From Acrocarpospora catenulata (GTDB lineage: Bacteria > Actinomycetota > Actinomycetes > Streptosporangiales > Streptosporangiaceae): a stretch of DNA of 64,000 nucleotides. Below are positions 52,107 through 61,499 of the stretch, in pieces. The stretch spans positions 248,001 to 312,000 of the forward strand of contig NZ_JAHCST010000003.1 of assembly GCF_018476525.1 (NCBI RefSeq), written 5' to 3'. Made by a program: the position numbers and the translations under genes. The notes under the pieces are model-generated. The model ran no database searches and was not told the DNA's origin. It saw nothing but the letters and a program-made list of their open reading frames with translations. Every line of letters begins with the position of its first letter. The first letter of the stretch is position 1.

Positions 52107-52127
52107 TCTCGGGGGTGCTCTGCCCAG

Positions 52128-52844
52128 TCATGGCATGGTAATTCGATAAATGCGAGTTGTACCGAAAATATCGTCGGCCGCGGCCCGGCCCCTGGTCACC
52201 GTGCGCAGGTGCCGGATCCGGCCGGTGCTCAACAGGAACGGCTCCTCCACCGGGTTGAAGTAGACGAGCGTGACCGGGCGGGGGTTGCGGTCCACCGAGG
52301 CGATCAGGTTCCGCATCGCGGTGGCGAACACCTCGCCGCGGAACGGGTTGTTCAGGAACACCACGGTGACGTCGTCGGGAATGCGGTAGTCCAGCACGTC
52401 CGACTGGACCAGTTCCACCTCGCCCGCCCGGATGCGCAGCCGGGTGGACCGGAGGTTCTGCCGGGCCACCTCGGTCAGCTCGGACGAGAGCTCGACCCCG
52501 ATCGCCCGGCGGAAGGGGTAGCGGCTGGCCGCCTCCAGCACCATGCGCGCCTTGCCGGAACCGAGGTCGAGGAACACGTCCTGCGGGGTCACCTCGTGCG
52601 CCGGCAGCGTACGGCGGAGGGTGCCCCAGTTGGCGGGGGAGTAGTAGACCCGTTCCGCGTGGGCGAGACCGAACTGTTCGAGGTCGGCGAACTCCGCCGT
52701 CTCCACCCCGTACCGGCGATCGAAGATCAGACGGCTCACGGTCTGGCGGGTGCGCCGTATGTTGGTGGCCAGCAAGCCGCCGCCGACGCCCACCCCCTCA
52801 CCGACGAACTCGATGACCGGGACGGTCTCGATCAGAACGGTCAC
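52128..52844 (-). CDS. Class I SAM-dependent methyltransferase
   Basis: A 238-aa methyltransferase. Motif I is VFLDLGSGKARMVLEAA, the acidic residue after strand 2 is in GVELSSEL, and motif IV is VVFLNNPFRGEVF, an NPF-type site seen in some O/N-methyltransferases. The N-terminal 60 residues are hydrophobic then basic. The sugar or lipid target is unknown. It is the first gene of the operon to 49420 and starts 88 bases after korB ends. Confidence 0.8.
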   Translation of the reverse strand: MTVLIETVPVIEFVGEGVGVGGGLLATNIRRTRQTVSRLIFDRRYGVETAEFADLEQFGLAHAERVYYSPANWGTLRRTLPAHEVTPQDVFLDLGSGKARMVLEAASRYPFRRAIGVELSSELTEVARQNLRSTRLRIRAGEVELVQSDVLDYRIPDDVTVVFLNNPFRGEVFATAMRNLIASVDRNPRPVTLVYFNPVEEPFLLSTGRIRHLRTVTRGRAAADDIFGTTRIYRITMP

Positions 52845-52932
52845 TACCCCTCCAGGGATCGGCTGGAACGATGCAACCCAAGAACCTACCGTTGCCGCCC
52901 CAAGGGCGACAGCGGTAAGTCCGGAAATGTCG

Positions 52933-53979
52933 TTAGTTGATGCGCCAGGTGTCCCCGCCGCGCAACAGATCGTTAAGGTCGCCCCGGCTCTTCTGGGCGG
53001 TGGCCGCCGCCAGCTGCTCGCTCATCAGCTGGTCGTAGGAGGGCCGGTCCACCGAGCGGAAGATCCCGATCGGGACGTGCTGGAAGGCCGGCTCGTCCAG
53101 GCGGCTGAGCGCGAAGGCCAGCGACGGGTCCGGGTTGTGCACGTCGTGCACCAGGATCTCCTCCTCCTTGACCGCGTCCCTGGGCACCACCTCCACGCCG
53201 CCGGTGGGCGCGAGCCGTACCGCCTGGTCGCCGAAGACGATGGGCTGCCCGTGCTCCAGCTTGACCGTGATGAGGTCCCGGGTGGCCGGGTCCTTCATCG
53301 GGTCGAAGGCGCCGTCGTTGAAGATGTTGCAGTTCTGGTAGATCTCCACCAGCGAGGTGCCCCGGTGCGCGGCGGCCTCCCTGAGCACCGACTGCAGGTG
53401 CTTGCGGTCGCTGTCCAGGGTGCGCGCGACGAATCCGGCCTCGGCGCCGATGGCCAGCGAGATCGGGTTGAACGGCCGGTCCAGCGAGCCCATCGGGGTG
53501 GACTTGGTGATCTTGCCGACCTCGGAGGTGGGCGAGTACTGCCCCTTGGTCAGCCCGTAGATGCGGTTGTTGAACAGCAGGATGTTCAGGTTGACGTTGC
53601 GGCGCAGCGCGTGGATCAGGTGGTTGCCGCCGATGGACAGCGCGTCGCCGTCCCCGGTGATCACCCACACCGACAGGTCGGGCCTGGACGCGGCCAGACC
53701 GGTGGCGATCGCGGGGGCCCGCCCGTGGATGGAGTGGAACCCGTAGGTGTTCATGTAGTACGGGAACCGCGAGGAGCACCCGATCCCCGACACGAAGACG
53801 GTGTTCTCGCGCTTGATCCCGAGCTCCGGCATGAAGGACTGCACGGCCGCGAGGATCGCGTAGTCACCGCACCCCGGGCACCAGCGCACTTCCTGGTCGC
53901 TCTTGAAGTCCTTGAGCGTCTGCTTGCCCTCGGCCTTGGGGATCAAGGCCAGGCCCTTGCCGTTCAGGCTCTCACTCAC
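52933..53979 (-). CDS. korB: 2-oxoacid:ferredoxin oxidoreductase subunit beta
   Basis: A 348-aa TPP-binding subunit. CPGCGDYAIL and GIGCSSRFPYY hold cysteines for a [4Fe-4S] cluster, and the TPP motif is GDGDALSIGGNHLIHALRRN...NN. With KorA it converts 2-oxoglutarate (or another 2-oxoacid) plus CoA to acyl-CoA, CO2 and reduced ferredoxin. GTG 53979 overlaps the korA stop by 8 nt. The complex lies beside a complex I-like cluster. Confidence 0.9.
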   Translation of the reverse strand: MSESLNGKGLALIPKAEGKQTLKDFKSDQEVRWCPGCGDYAILAAVQSFMPELGIKRENTVFVSGIGCSSRFPYYMNTYGFHSIHGRAPAIATGLAASRPDLSVWVITGDGDALSIGGNHLIHALRRNVNLNILLFNNRIYGLTKGQYSPTSEVGKITKSTPMGSLDRPFNPISLAIGAEAGFVARTLDSDRKHLQSVLREAAAHRGTSLVEIYQNCNIFNDGAFDPMKDPATRDLITVKLEHGQPIVFGDQAVRLAPTGGVEVVPRDAVKEEEILVHDVHNPDPSLAFALSRLDEPAFQHVPIGIFRSVDRPSYDQLMSEQLAAATAQKSRGDLNDLLRGGDTWRIN

Positions 53980-55819
53980 TGTCGATCACGTCCTGGATCA
54001 CGCCTGCCAGCTCCTCGGCCTTGAACGGAAGTCCGCGCACGCGGTTGTAGCTGATGATGTCAACGAGGAACCTGGCGCGCAGCAGCAGGGCCAGCTGTCC
54101 CAGGTTGATCTCCGGCAGCAGCACCTTGTCGTACGACTTCAGCACCTCGCCGATGTTCTTGGGGAACGGGTTGAGATGCCGCAGATGCGCCTGCGCCACC
54201 TGCCCCCCGGACCGGCGCACCCGGCGGATGGCCGCCGCGATGGGCCCGTACGTGGAGCCCCACCCCAGCACCAGGACCTTGGCGTTCCCGGAGGGGTCGT
54301 CCACCTCCAGGTCGGGCACCTCGATGCCGTCGATCTTGGCCTGCCGGAGCCGGACCATCAGGTCGTGGTTGTTCGGGTCGTAGGAGATGTTGCCGGTGCC
54401 GTCGGCCTTCTCGATGCCGCCGATCCGGTGCTCCAGACCCGCCGTGCCGGGGACGGCCCACGGCCGGGCCAGCGTCTCGGTGTCCCGCTTGAAGGGCAGG
54501 AAGGTGGTTCCGTCCTCGCCGTTCGGGGTGGTGGCGAAGTCCACGGAGATGTCGGGCAGCTCCGCCGCCTCCGGCAGCTTCCACGGCTCCGACCCGTTGG
54601 CCAGGTACCCGTCCGAGAGCAGCATGACCGGCGTGCGGTACTTCAGCGCGATCCGGGCCGCCTCCAGGGCGATGTCGAAGCAGTCCGACGGGGTCGCCGG
54701 GGCCACCACCGGGATGGGGGACTCGCCGTTGCGGCCGTACAGGGCCATCAGCAGGTCGGTCTGCTCGGTCTTGGTGGGCATGCCGGTGGACGGACCCGCC
54801 CGCTGCACGTCCACCACGATCAGCGGCAGCTCGGTGGTGACCGCCAGGCCTACGGTCTCCGCCTTCAGCGCCACGCCGGGCCCGGAGGTGGTGGTCACCC
54901 CGAGCGCCCCGCCGAAGGCGGCGCCCAGCGCGGCCCCGACCCCGGCGATCTCGTCCTCGGCCTGGAAGGTCCGGATGCCGAACCGCTTGTGCTTGGACAG
55001 CTCGTGCAGGATGTCGCTGGCGGGGGTGATCGGGTACGACCCCAGGAACAGCGGCAGCCCCGACTGCACCGAGGCCGCGATCAGCCCGTACGCCAGGGCC
55101 TGGTTGCCGGAGATGTTCCGGTACAGACCGGGCGCCAGCTTGGCCGGCTTGATCTCATAGGAGACCGAGAAGGCCTCGGTGGTCTCGCCGTAGTTCCAGC
55201 CCGCGTTGAAGGCGGCCACGTTGGACTTGGCGATGTCCGGCTTCTTGGCGAACTTGGCCTGGATGAACTTGATGGTGGCCTCCACCGGGCGGTGGTAGAG
55301 CCAGGACAGCAGGCCGAGGGCGAACATGTTCTTCGCCCGCTCCGCGTCCTTCTTGGAGATGTCGAACTCTTCGAGCGCCTTGACGGTCAGCGAGGTGAGC
55401 GGCACCGAGTGTACCCGCCACTCGCTCAGCGACTCGTCCTCCAGGGGATTCACCTCGTACCCGACCTTGGCCAGGTTGCGCTTGGTGAACTCGTCGGAGT
55501 TGGCGATGATGTCGGCCCCGCGCGGCAGGTCGGCGAGGTTGGCCTTGAGCGCGGCCGGGTTCATCGCGACCAGCACGTTGGGGGCGTCACCCGGGGTCAG
55601 GATGTCGTGGTCGGCGAAGTGGAGCTGGAAGCTCGACACGCCGGGCAGCGTGCCCGCGGGGGCACGGATCTCGGCCGGGAAGTTGGGGAGAGTCGAAAGG
55701 TCGTTACCGAACTCGGCGGTCTCCGCGGTGAACCGGTCGCCGGTCAGCTGCATGCCGTCGCCCGAGTCACCCGCGAACCGGATGATCACGCGGTCGAGTT
55801 GCTGAACCTGTTTGGTCAC
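53972..55819 (-). CDS. korA: 2-oxoacid:ferredoxin oxidoreductase subunit alpha (gamma-alpha fusion)
   Basis: A 615-aa fusion: the gamma domain (about 1-200; VIIRFAGDSGDGMQLTGDRF, VAMNPAALKANL) then the alpha domain (about 220-600; GNQALAYGLIAASVQSGLPL, YPITPASDILHELS, TTSGPGVALKAETVGLAV). It lacks a delta ferredoxin domain, like other actinobacterial KorA. GTG 55819 follows AAGGAGG by 11 nt. It is the first gene of korAB. Confidence 0.9.
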   Translation of the reverse strand: MTKQVQQLDRVIIRFAGDSGDGMQLTGDRFTAETAEFGNDLSTLPNFPAEIRAPAGTLPGVSSFQLHFADHDILTPGDAPNVLVAMNPAALKANLADLPRGADIIANSDEFTKRNLAKVGYEVNPLEDESLSEWRVHSVPLTSLTVKALEEFDISKKDAERAKNMFALGLLSWLYHRPVEATIKFIQAKFAKKPDIAKSNVAAFNAGWNYGETTEAFSVSYEIKPAKLAPGLYRNISGNQALAYGLIAASVQSGLPLFLGSYPITPASDILHELSKHKRFGIRTFQAEDEIAGVGAALGAAFGGALGVTTTSGPGVALKAETVGLAVTTELPLIVVDVQRAGPSTGMPTKTEQTDLLMALYGRNGESPIPVVAPATPSDCFDIALEAARIALKYRTPVMLLSDGYLANGSEPWKLPEAAELPDISVDFATTPNGEDGTTFLPFKRDTETLARPWAVPGTAGLEHRIGGIEKADGTGNISYDPNNHDLMVRLRQAKIDGIEVPDLEVDDPSGNAKVLVLGWGSTYGPIAAAIRRVRRSGGQVAQAHLRHLNPFPKNIGEVLKSYDKVLLPEINLGQLALLLRARFLVDIISYNRVRGLPFKAEELAGVIQDVIDSE

Positions 55820-56101
55820 AGCTGCTCAATCCTCCTTGACGCGACCGAGCACAGCTACTCGTCGCGTTCTTTGGTTCCATGCTAGGTCCCAGCGGCCACG
55901 ATGATTTGTCGTGGTTTGCTCTTCGCCGAGGGTCTAACCGATGTCGCGAGGAAAGCAGTAGTTCCTGGGGGCCGTCAGGAAACACCACTGCTCTAGGTCG
56001 CCAGGCGACACAGCCCCGACGCGAGCCGCCCGAAGTCCACGTGGCGGCGAGCGAAGAGGATGTTTCGGGTCACGGGGCCTAACTATATGTCCCCGCCGCT
56101 G
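55820..56101. other. Intergenic region upstream of korAB
   Basis: 282 bases without a supported gene. It holds the korA ribosome site and promoter, and a stem CCACGA-N7-TCGTGG at 55896-55914 that could be a small operator or hairpin. Nothing else is recognised. Confidence 0.4.
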
Positions 56102-57601
56102 TCACGGTAGCGGCTGCCCATTGAGCGAGACGCGCGCCACGCCCCCGCTGTCGTAGGTCTGCCCGGCGACCATCTTCCCCTGGGGATACAACTCGGGCAC
56201 GGTGACCAGCGTGTAGCCCTGGTAGGTGAGCTCACGGATGATCTTCGGGACCGCCTCGACGGTGGTCGGGCGCAGGTCGTGCAGGAGCACGATCGAGCCG
56301 CGCTTCACACTGCGCACCACCTGGTCGGCGATGGTCGCCGCGTCCTTGTCCTGCCACTCGTCCGGGTCCACGTCCTCGCGTATCAGGCTCAGCCCGAGTT
56401 CCTTGGCCACCGCGACCACATCGGGGTCGATCGCGCCGTACGGGGCCCGGACCAGCCGCGAGTCGGCGCCGGTGATCTCCTTGATGATGCTCTGGGTACG
56501 GCTCAGCTGCTCGTACACCCGGTTCTCCGGCAGCGTGGTGAGGTCCCGGTGGGACCAGGTGTGGTTGGCCACCAGGTGGCCCCGGTCGTGGATGCGCCGG
56601 ACCAGGTCGGGCTGGGCCGCGGCGGCGGAGCCGATGATGAAGAAGGTGGCCCGGGTGGTGCCGAGCGCGTTCAGCAGGCGGTTGGTGCCGTGGCCGGGGC
56701 CGTCGTTGAAGGTCAGCGCCACGCACTTGGCCACCGCGCAGTTCACCTTCGTCCGCGGCTGGACCTGCGGGCCGCCGGCGGTGCCCCCACCGGTGCCCCC
56801 CGGGTTGCCGGCCAGGGGCGGGTCGGCTATCTCCGGGGCGGCGCCGTGTTCCATGGTCTCCACCGCCTCGCGCGCCCGGAGCCCGAACGGGGTGAGCAGC
56901 GCCTCGGCCTCCGACTTGGGGATGGCGGCGGCGACCCGGCCCATCGAGCCGGGGGCCACCTGGTAGTCGTCGAACTCCACGACCAGGTCGCCCCGGGAGT
57001 TGAAGGCGATGGAGTCGAAGAGCTGGGGGTTGGGGAGCACGGCGTCGGGGTCCACCGAGGGGTCCCGGCGGACGTGCTGCTTGACCAGCGCGGCCAGCAG
57101 GTCCAGGTCGTTGATGAGCTGGCCGGAGCTGTAGACCCGGTTGGCGGAGCGGTCGTACCAGAGGGTCTTGGTGGAGTTGGCCCAGCGCACGCCGCCGTAC
57201 TCGCCGGTGCGCAGCCGTACCCCGACGACGTCCGGGGAGATGGCGGTGAGCTGCCAGTCGACGTTGTACTCGGGGGCCGGGAACTTGTCCTTGCTCACGG
57301 TCCGGGCCGCGTACGCCTTGGCGGCGGCGTTCAGGTCGGAGCGGAGGCGCTGGTTGAGCGCCGGGGCGTCGGCCAGCACCGGGTAGCTGACGTACATGTG
57401 CGGGCTGCGGGAGAAGCCGGAGATCATCTCGGTGCGCAGGCCGTGGACTCCGGCGGGGTTCACGTACGGGATCATGGTCGGCTCGGACTGGATGCGGACA
57501 GCCGTCTTCCCGGCCTCGCCCGGATCGGTTGAGTTCGCCGCGCATCCGGCGAGAGCCGTCACCAGCAGGGCAACACCCCCTACTACCCGCCTTGAAGACA
57601 T
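56102..57601 (-). CDS. Lipoprotein polysaccharide deacetylase
   Basis: A 499-aa protein. A lipoprotein signal, VVGGVALLVTALAGC, is followed by an N-terminal alpha/beta region (about 50-270) like the DUF3298/RsiV-type domain of some actinobacterial deacetylases (YEY/DVVGVRLRTGEYGG). The NodB domain (about 300-480) has ALTFNDGPGHGTNRLL, VANHTWSHRDLTTL and RLVRAPYGAID; in motif 1 the usual DDGP is NDGP. It should deacetylate peptidoglycan or chitin-like sugar outside the membrane. ATG 57601 begins the signal. It stands alone next to nuoA. Confidence 0.8.
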   Translation of the reverse strand: MSSRRVVGGVALLVTALAGCAANSTDPGEAGKTAVRIQSEPTMIPYVNPAGVHGLRTEMISGFSRSPHMYVSYPVLADAPALNQRLRSDLNAAAKAYAARTVSKDKFPAPEYNVDWQLTAISPDVVGVRLRTGEYGGVRWANSTKTLWYDRSANRVYSSGQLINDLDLLAALVKQHVRRDPSVDPDAVLPNPQLFDSIAFNSRGDLVVEFDDYQVAPGSMGRVAAAIPKSEAEALLTPFGLRAREAVETMEHGAAPEIADPPLAGNPGGTGGGTAGGPQVQPRTKVNCAVAKCVALTFNDGPGHGTNRLLNALGTTRATFFIIGSAAAAQPDLVRRIHDRGHLVANHTWSHRDLTTLPENRVYEQLSRTQSIIKEITGADSRLVRAPYGAIDPDVVAVAKELGLSLIREDVDPDEWQDKDAATIADQVVRSVKRGSIVLLHDLRPTTVEAVPKIIRELTYQGYTLVTVPELYPQGKMVAGQTYDSGGVARVSLNGQPLP

Positions 57602-57720
57602 ATGTGTCACATTATTGGGCTTTGGATCATAAACATCCCAATTTGTCATGGTTTGAGCGTTCTTTGAGGTGACCTTGCCTGGGTACGATCGTCCTGCCCC
57701 CGCTGGCAAAGGAGACGCCC

Positions 57721-58092
57721 TTGTCCGGATATTTCGGCTCATATGTGGTAGTGGGGATCCTGCTGCTGGCGGGTGTGGCGATCTTCGCCGGGGGCCTGTT
57801 CGCCAACCGGCTGCTCCGGCCGCACCGTCCCACCGCCGATAAACTGACCACGTACGAGTGTGGCGTCGACCCGGTCGGCGACGGCTGGGCCCAGTCCCAG
57901 GTCCGGTACTACGTGTACACGTACCTGTATGTGGTGTTCGCGGTGGACGCGGTCTTCCTCTTCCCATGGGCCACCGTCTTCGCCGCCCCGGGCTTCGGCC
58001 TCACCACACTGGTGGAGATGTTCGTGTTCCTGGCCTTCATCGCACTGGGCATCCTGTACGCCTGGCGGAAACGGGTCCTCGCCTGGACCTGA
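57721..58092 (+). CDS. nuoA: NADH-quinone oxidoreductase-type subunit A
   Basis: A 123-aa subunit with three helices. Signatures are KLTTYECGVDPVGDGW and RYYVYTYLYVVFAVDAVFLFPW. The start is a TTG, supported by AAAGGAG 6 nt upstream. Family members have F-D-V-E in the second helix; here it is F-A-V-D, changing a conserved acid. It is the first gene of the nuo-type cluster. Confidence 0.9.
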   Translation: MSGYFGSYVVVGILLLAGVAIFAGGLFANRLLRPHRPTADKLTTYECGVDPVGDGWAQSQVRYYVYTYLYVVFAVDAVFLFPWATVFAAPGFGLTTLVEMFVFLAFIALGILYAWRKRVLAWT

Positions 58093-58131
58093 GACCCCTG
58101 AGACCTGACGGACGTTCCCGGAGGGAGGACA

Positions 58132-58674
58132 ATGCCGTCCATGGCCGATCTTCCGATGCCGACTGTGGGGCCGGTCTCCCGGCTGGCGCCCAAACCCATG
58201 AAGTTCGTGCTCAACTGGGGCAGGAAGTACTCGCTCTGGGTCTTCAACTTCGGGCTGGCCTGCTGTGCGATCGAGTTCATCGCCACCTCGATGAGCCGCC
58301 ACGACTTCATCAGGTTCGGCGTGATCCCGTTCGCCAACGGCCCCCGGCAGGCCGACCTCATGATCGTCTCCGGCACGGTCACCGACAAGATGGCCCCGGC
58401 GGTGCTCCGCCTCTACGAGCAGATGCCTGACCCCAAGTACGTCATCTCGTTCGGCGCCTGCTCCAACTCAGGCGGGCCGTACTGGGACTCTTACTGCGTG
58501 ACCAAGGGCGTGGACCAGATCATCCCGGTGGATGTGTACGTGCCCGGCTGCCCGCCCCGCCCCGAGGCGCTGCTGCACGGCATCATGAAACTCCAGGAGC
58601 GCATCGGCGGCGAGGACCTCAGCGACCGCTACGTCTGGGCCAAGGGCCAGCCGGGGAACCCGGTGGCCACATGA
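58132..58674 (+). CDS. nuoB: NADH-quinone oxidoreductase-type subunit B
   Basis: A 180-aa subunit carrying cluster N2. The cysteines are in [21 protein letters not shown] and [13 protein letters not shown]. It connects the electron path to quinone. A GGAGGGAGGA ribosome site precedes the ATG. The C-terminal [10 protein letters not shown] is short, as in bacterial homologues. Confidence 0.92.
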   Translation: MPSMADLPMPTVGPVSRLAPKPMKFVLNWGRKYSLWVFNFGLACCAIEFIATSMSRHDFIRFGVIPFANGPRQADLMIVSGTVTDKMAPAVLRLYEQMPDPKYVISFGACSNSGGPYWDSYCVTKGVDQIIPVDVYVPGCPPRPEALLHGIMKLQERIGGEDLSDRYVWAKGQPGNPVAT

Positions 58675-59183
58675 TCCCCGGGGCGCGGCTGTCGGAGTCG
58701 TTCGGCCAGCCGACGGCCGACGTCGAGCCCGGCGCCTGGGCCGACGCGCTGGCCGCCGCCAGGGACGAGGGCTACACATTCTTCGACTGGCTGACCGGCG
58801 TGGACGAGCCGCCGGACGCCTTCGCCGTGGTCGCCCACGTCTTCGACCCGGAGGCCATGCGCCACCTGCTGATCCGCACCCGGGTGCCGCGGGAGGACCC
58901 CCGGCTGCCCTCGGTGACCGGGATCTTCCGGGGGGCCGACTGGCACGAGCGGGAGACGTACGAGATGTTCGGGGTGATCTTCGAAGGGCACCCCGACCTG
59001 CGGCCGCTGCTGCTGCCGGACGGCTTCGAGGGCCACCCGCTCCGCAAGGACTTCGTGCTCGCCGCCCGCGTCGCCAAGGTCTGGCCGGGCGCCAAGGAGC
59101 CCGGCGAGTCCGGGCACGGCGCGCCCAGCCGCCGCAGGCTCCTGCCGCCGGGGGTGCCGGCCGACTGGGGCCAGGATGCTTGA
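58671..59183 (+). CDS. nuoC: NADH-quinone oxidoreductase-type subunit C
   Basis: A 170-aa subunit (30-kDa family). The signature [20 protein letters not shown] and [16 protein letters not shown] is intact. It starts in the nuoB stop (ATGA). There is no fused NuoD part and no nuoD between it and nuoH, which begins 8 nt before its stop. That absence is directly visible here. Confidence 0.9.
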   Translation: MIPGARLSESFGQPTADVEPGAWADALAAARDEGYTFFDWLTGVDEPPDAFAVVAHVFDPEAMRHLLIRTRVPREDPRLPSVTGIFRGADWHERETYEMFGVIFEGHPDLRPLLLPDGFEGHPLRKDFVLAARVAKVWPGAKEPGESGHGAPSRRRLLPPGVPADWGQDA

Positions 59184-60126
59184 GGCCGTTTTAGACACCG
59201 CGCTGCGGCTGGTCCTGATCATCGGCGCCTTCCTGCTGCTGCCGCTTCTGGTCGGCCAGCTGGAGCACAAGGCGATGGCCCACATGCAGTCCCGGCTCGG
59301 TCCCATGTACGCCGGAGGCTTCCACGGCTGGGCCCAGCTGATCGCGGACGGGGTGAAGTTCGTCCAGAAGGAGGACGTGATCCCCGCCGCCGCCGACCGC
59401 GCCGTCTTCAAACTCGCCCCCGCGGTGGCGCTGGTGCCGTACCTGGTGGTGATGGTGGTCATCCCGGTCGGCCCCGGCCTGTACGGGGTGGATCTGGACG
59501 CCGGGATCTTCTTCGTGCTGGCCGTGATGGGCGTCGGCGTGCTCGGCTCGATCATGGCCGGGTGGTCCTCGGCCAACAAGTACTCGGTGCTCGGCGGCAT
59601 GCGCTCGGCCGCCCAGCTGATGTCCTACGAGCTGCCCCTGGTGCTGGCCGCCTCCAGCGTGGCGATGGCGGCCGGCACGCTCTCCCTGCACGGCATCGTG
59701 GAAGCCTGGCAGTGGTGGTGGCTGCCCTGGCAGGCGATCGGCGCGGTGGTCTTCTTCGTGGCCGGTCTGGCCGAACTGCGCCGCCCGCCGTTCGACATGC
59801 CGATCGCCGAATCCGAGATCATCATGGGCCCGATGACCGAGTACTCGGGCCTGCGGTTCGCCCTGTTCATGCTCAGCGAGTACGTCGGGATCGTGGTGCT
59901 CTCGGCGCTCACCACCGTGCTGTTCCTGGGCGGCTGGCAGGGCCCGCTGCTGCCGGGCCCGGTCTGGACGCTGATCAAGATCTTCGCCCTGGCCTTCGTG
60001 GTGATCTGGGTCCGGGTCAGCTACCCCCGGCTCCGGGAGGACCAGCTCCAGCGGCTGGCCTGGGTGGGCCTGGTGCCGCTGGCGCTGCTCCAGCTCGCCA
60101 TCACCGGTGTGGTGAAAGTGCTCTAG
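59176..60126 (+). CDS. nuoH: NADH-quinone oxidoreductase-type subunit H
   Basis: A 316-aa subunit with about eight helices that forms much of the quinone channel. It has QLEHKAMAHMQSRLGPMYAG (usual form ERK...QxRxGPN), ADGVKFVQKEDVIP and RRPPFDMPIAESEIIMGPMTEYS. The departures from the usual ERK...GPN are modest. Its stop overlaps the convergent kinase stop as CTAG. Confidence 0.9.
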   Translation: MLEAVLDTALRLVLIIGAFLLLPLLVGQLEHKAMAHMQSRLGPMYAGGFHGWAQLIADGVKFVQKEDVIPAAADRAVFKLAPAVALVPYLVVMVVIPVGPGLYGVDLDAGIFFVLAVMGVGVLGSIMAGWSSANKYSVLGGMRSAAQLMSYELPLVLAASSVAMAAGTLSLHGIVEAWQWWWLPWQAIGAVVFFVAGLAELRRPPFDMPIAESEIIMGPMTEYSGLRFALFMLSEYVGIVVLSALTTVLFLGGWQGPLLPGPVWTLIKIFALAFVVIWVRVSYPRLREDQLQRLAWVGLVPLALLQLAITGVVKVL

Positions 60127-61472
60127 TGGACGATCGCGAGCATCACTTCTGACATGGCGGGCCGGTTCTCGGCCCGCTTGTCCAGGCAGGATCTGGCCAG
60201 CTCGCGCATCGAGGCGGGCAGCGCGGACAGGTCGGGCTGGTGGTTGATCACCCGGTTCAGGATGGCCGGGATGGTGTCCTCGCCGAACGCCGCCCGCCCG
60301 GTGGCCGCGAAGATCATGGTGGCCGCCCAGCTGAACACGTCCGTCCGGGGGCCCACCGCCTCACCCGAGAGCTGCTCCGGCGACATGTAGGCGGGCGTGC
60401 CCATGATCTGGCTGGCGGTCGCGCTGGTCTGGTCCAGCGCCTTGGCGATGCCGAAGTCGATCACGCGCGGCCCGTCAGAACCGATCAGCACGTTGCTCGG
60501 CTTGAAGTCGCGGTGCACGATGCCGGCCTTGTGGATGGCGGCCAGCGCGCCCGAGGTGGCCAGCGCCAGCCGGATCAGGCCGTCCTCCGGGCGCGGGCCC
60601 TTCTCCTTGACCAGCTGTTCCAGCGACTGCCCGTCCACGTACTCGCTGACCACGTAGGTGAGGTCCCCGGTGACGTTCACGTCCAGCACCCGCGCGGTGG
60701 AGAACGGCGCCACCCGCCGGGCGGCCTCGGCCTCGCGCAGGAACCGGGCCTGGGCGTCCTTGTCGCCCGCGATGTGCGCGTGCAGCACCTTGATCGCGAC
60801 CTTCTGCCCGGTCGGGCTCACCCCCAGGTAGACCGCGCCCTGCCCACCCTTCCCCAGGTTCCCGATCACCCGGTACGGCCCCAGCCGCTCGGGCCGGTTG
60901 CCGGGCTCGGCAGGCCCGTGGACGCCGGGCCGGGTGGCCGCTTCCTGCCACGGGGGGCGCGGGCCGGTGTGGTGTCCCGCCATTGGCGGCCGGGGCCCGG
61001 TGTTCACCCCGGGGCGCGGGGGCGGGGGCGGGAAGACCGAGACCGGGCCGGGAGGCGGGGGCACCGGCCGCTGCACAGGGCCGGGCGGGTAGTGCGGCTG
61101 CGGCATGACCGGCTGCGGTGGCACCGGCCCGGCGGGGACGTCGTGGCCGAAGACCTTGGCCCGGACGAACAGCGCCTGGCCCAGGCCGCCGAGCCAGTTG
61201 ACGAACAGCCCGACGGTCATGATCCCGTCCAGCCAGCTCGGGATGTCGTCCACGTTCTCGTAGGAGGCGATCCCGATGATGAAGATCACCACGTTCAGCG
61301 CGTACACGCCGGTGGAGACGATCAGCAGCGGGCTGCGGCGCTTGACCGCGGCGTGCCCGATCACGAACGGCGACCCGAACCCGCAGGTGAACAGCGGGAC
61401 CAGGGCCCATAAGACGGTCAGTCCCGTGGGCGTTCTGGAGGGTTGTTGCTGGGTCTGCCAATACGGATGCAC
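60123..61472 (-). CDS. Membrane Ser/Thr protein kinase with N-terminal membrane module
   Basis: A 449-aa protein. About 15-100 is a membrane module (LTVLWALVPLFTCGFGSPFV, VKRRSPLLIVSTGVYALNVV, LFVNWLGGLGQALFVRAKVF). A proline-rich linker follows, then a C-terminal Hanks kinase (about 195-445): GNLGKGGQGAVYLG, VAIKVL, catalytic loop HRDFKPSNVL, DFGIAKAL and GTPAYMSPEQL. This order is the reverse of PknB-type kinases. GTG 61472 is chosen because TCCGTATCCT lies 6 nt upstream, as in the next two genes; GTG 61499, directly behind the preceding stop, is the alternative. The membrane module is shared with both neighbours. Confidence 0.85.
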   Translation of the reverse strand: MHPYWQTQQQPSRTPTGLTVLWALVPLFTCGFGSPFVIGHAAVKRRSPLLIVSTGVYALNVVIFIIGIASYENVDDIPSWLDGIMTVGLFVNWLGGLGQALFVRAKVFGHDVPAGPVPPQPVMPQPHYPPGPVQRPVPPPPGPVSVFPPPPPRPGVNTGPRPPMAGHHTGPRPPWQEAATRPGVHGPAEPGNRPERLGPYRVIGNLGKGGQGAVYLGVSPTGQKVAIKVLHAHIAGDKDAQARFLREAEAARRVAPFSTARVLDVNVTGDLTYVVSEYVDGQSLEQLVKEKGPRPEDGLIRLALATSGALAAIHKAGIVHRDFKPSNVLIGSDGPRVIDFGIAKALDQTSATASQIMGTPAYMSPEQLSGEAVGPRTDVFSWAATMIFAATGRAAFGEDTIPAILNRVINHQPDLSALPASMRELARSCLDKRAENRPAMSEVMLAIVH

Positions 61473-61478
61473 AGCGTG

Positions 61479-61488
61479 AGGATACGGA
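61479..61488 (-). promoter_or_regulatory. Conserved decamer TCCGTATCCT 6 nt before the kinase start
   Basis: The decamer includes TATCCT, a TANNNT -10-like hexamer. With a 6-nt gap to GTG 61472 it predicts a leaderless transcript. It is shared with the two paralogues. Confidence 0.5.
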
Positions 61489-61499
61489 CTTCTCCGCAC

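Noticed and set aside
18719-52844. Secondary-metabolite (glycosylated antibiotic) cluster
   Set aside because: Deoxysugar and C-methyltransferase genes occur, but no PKS, NRPS or other scaffold gene does. Flippase, polymerase, chain-length and initiating transferase genes indicate a surface polysaccharide.
53903-55885. 660-residue plus-strand open frame opposite korA
   Set aside because: It has shadow composition, and korA on the other strand is unambiguous.
55896-55914. Stem CCACGA-N7-TCGTGG upstream of korA as a terminator
   Set aside because: It is on the promoter side of korA, only 6 bp long and lacks a U-tract; at most a weak operator candidate.
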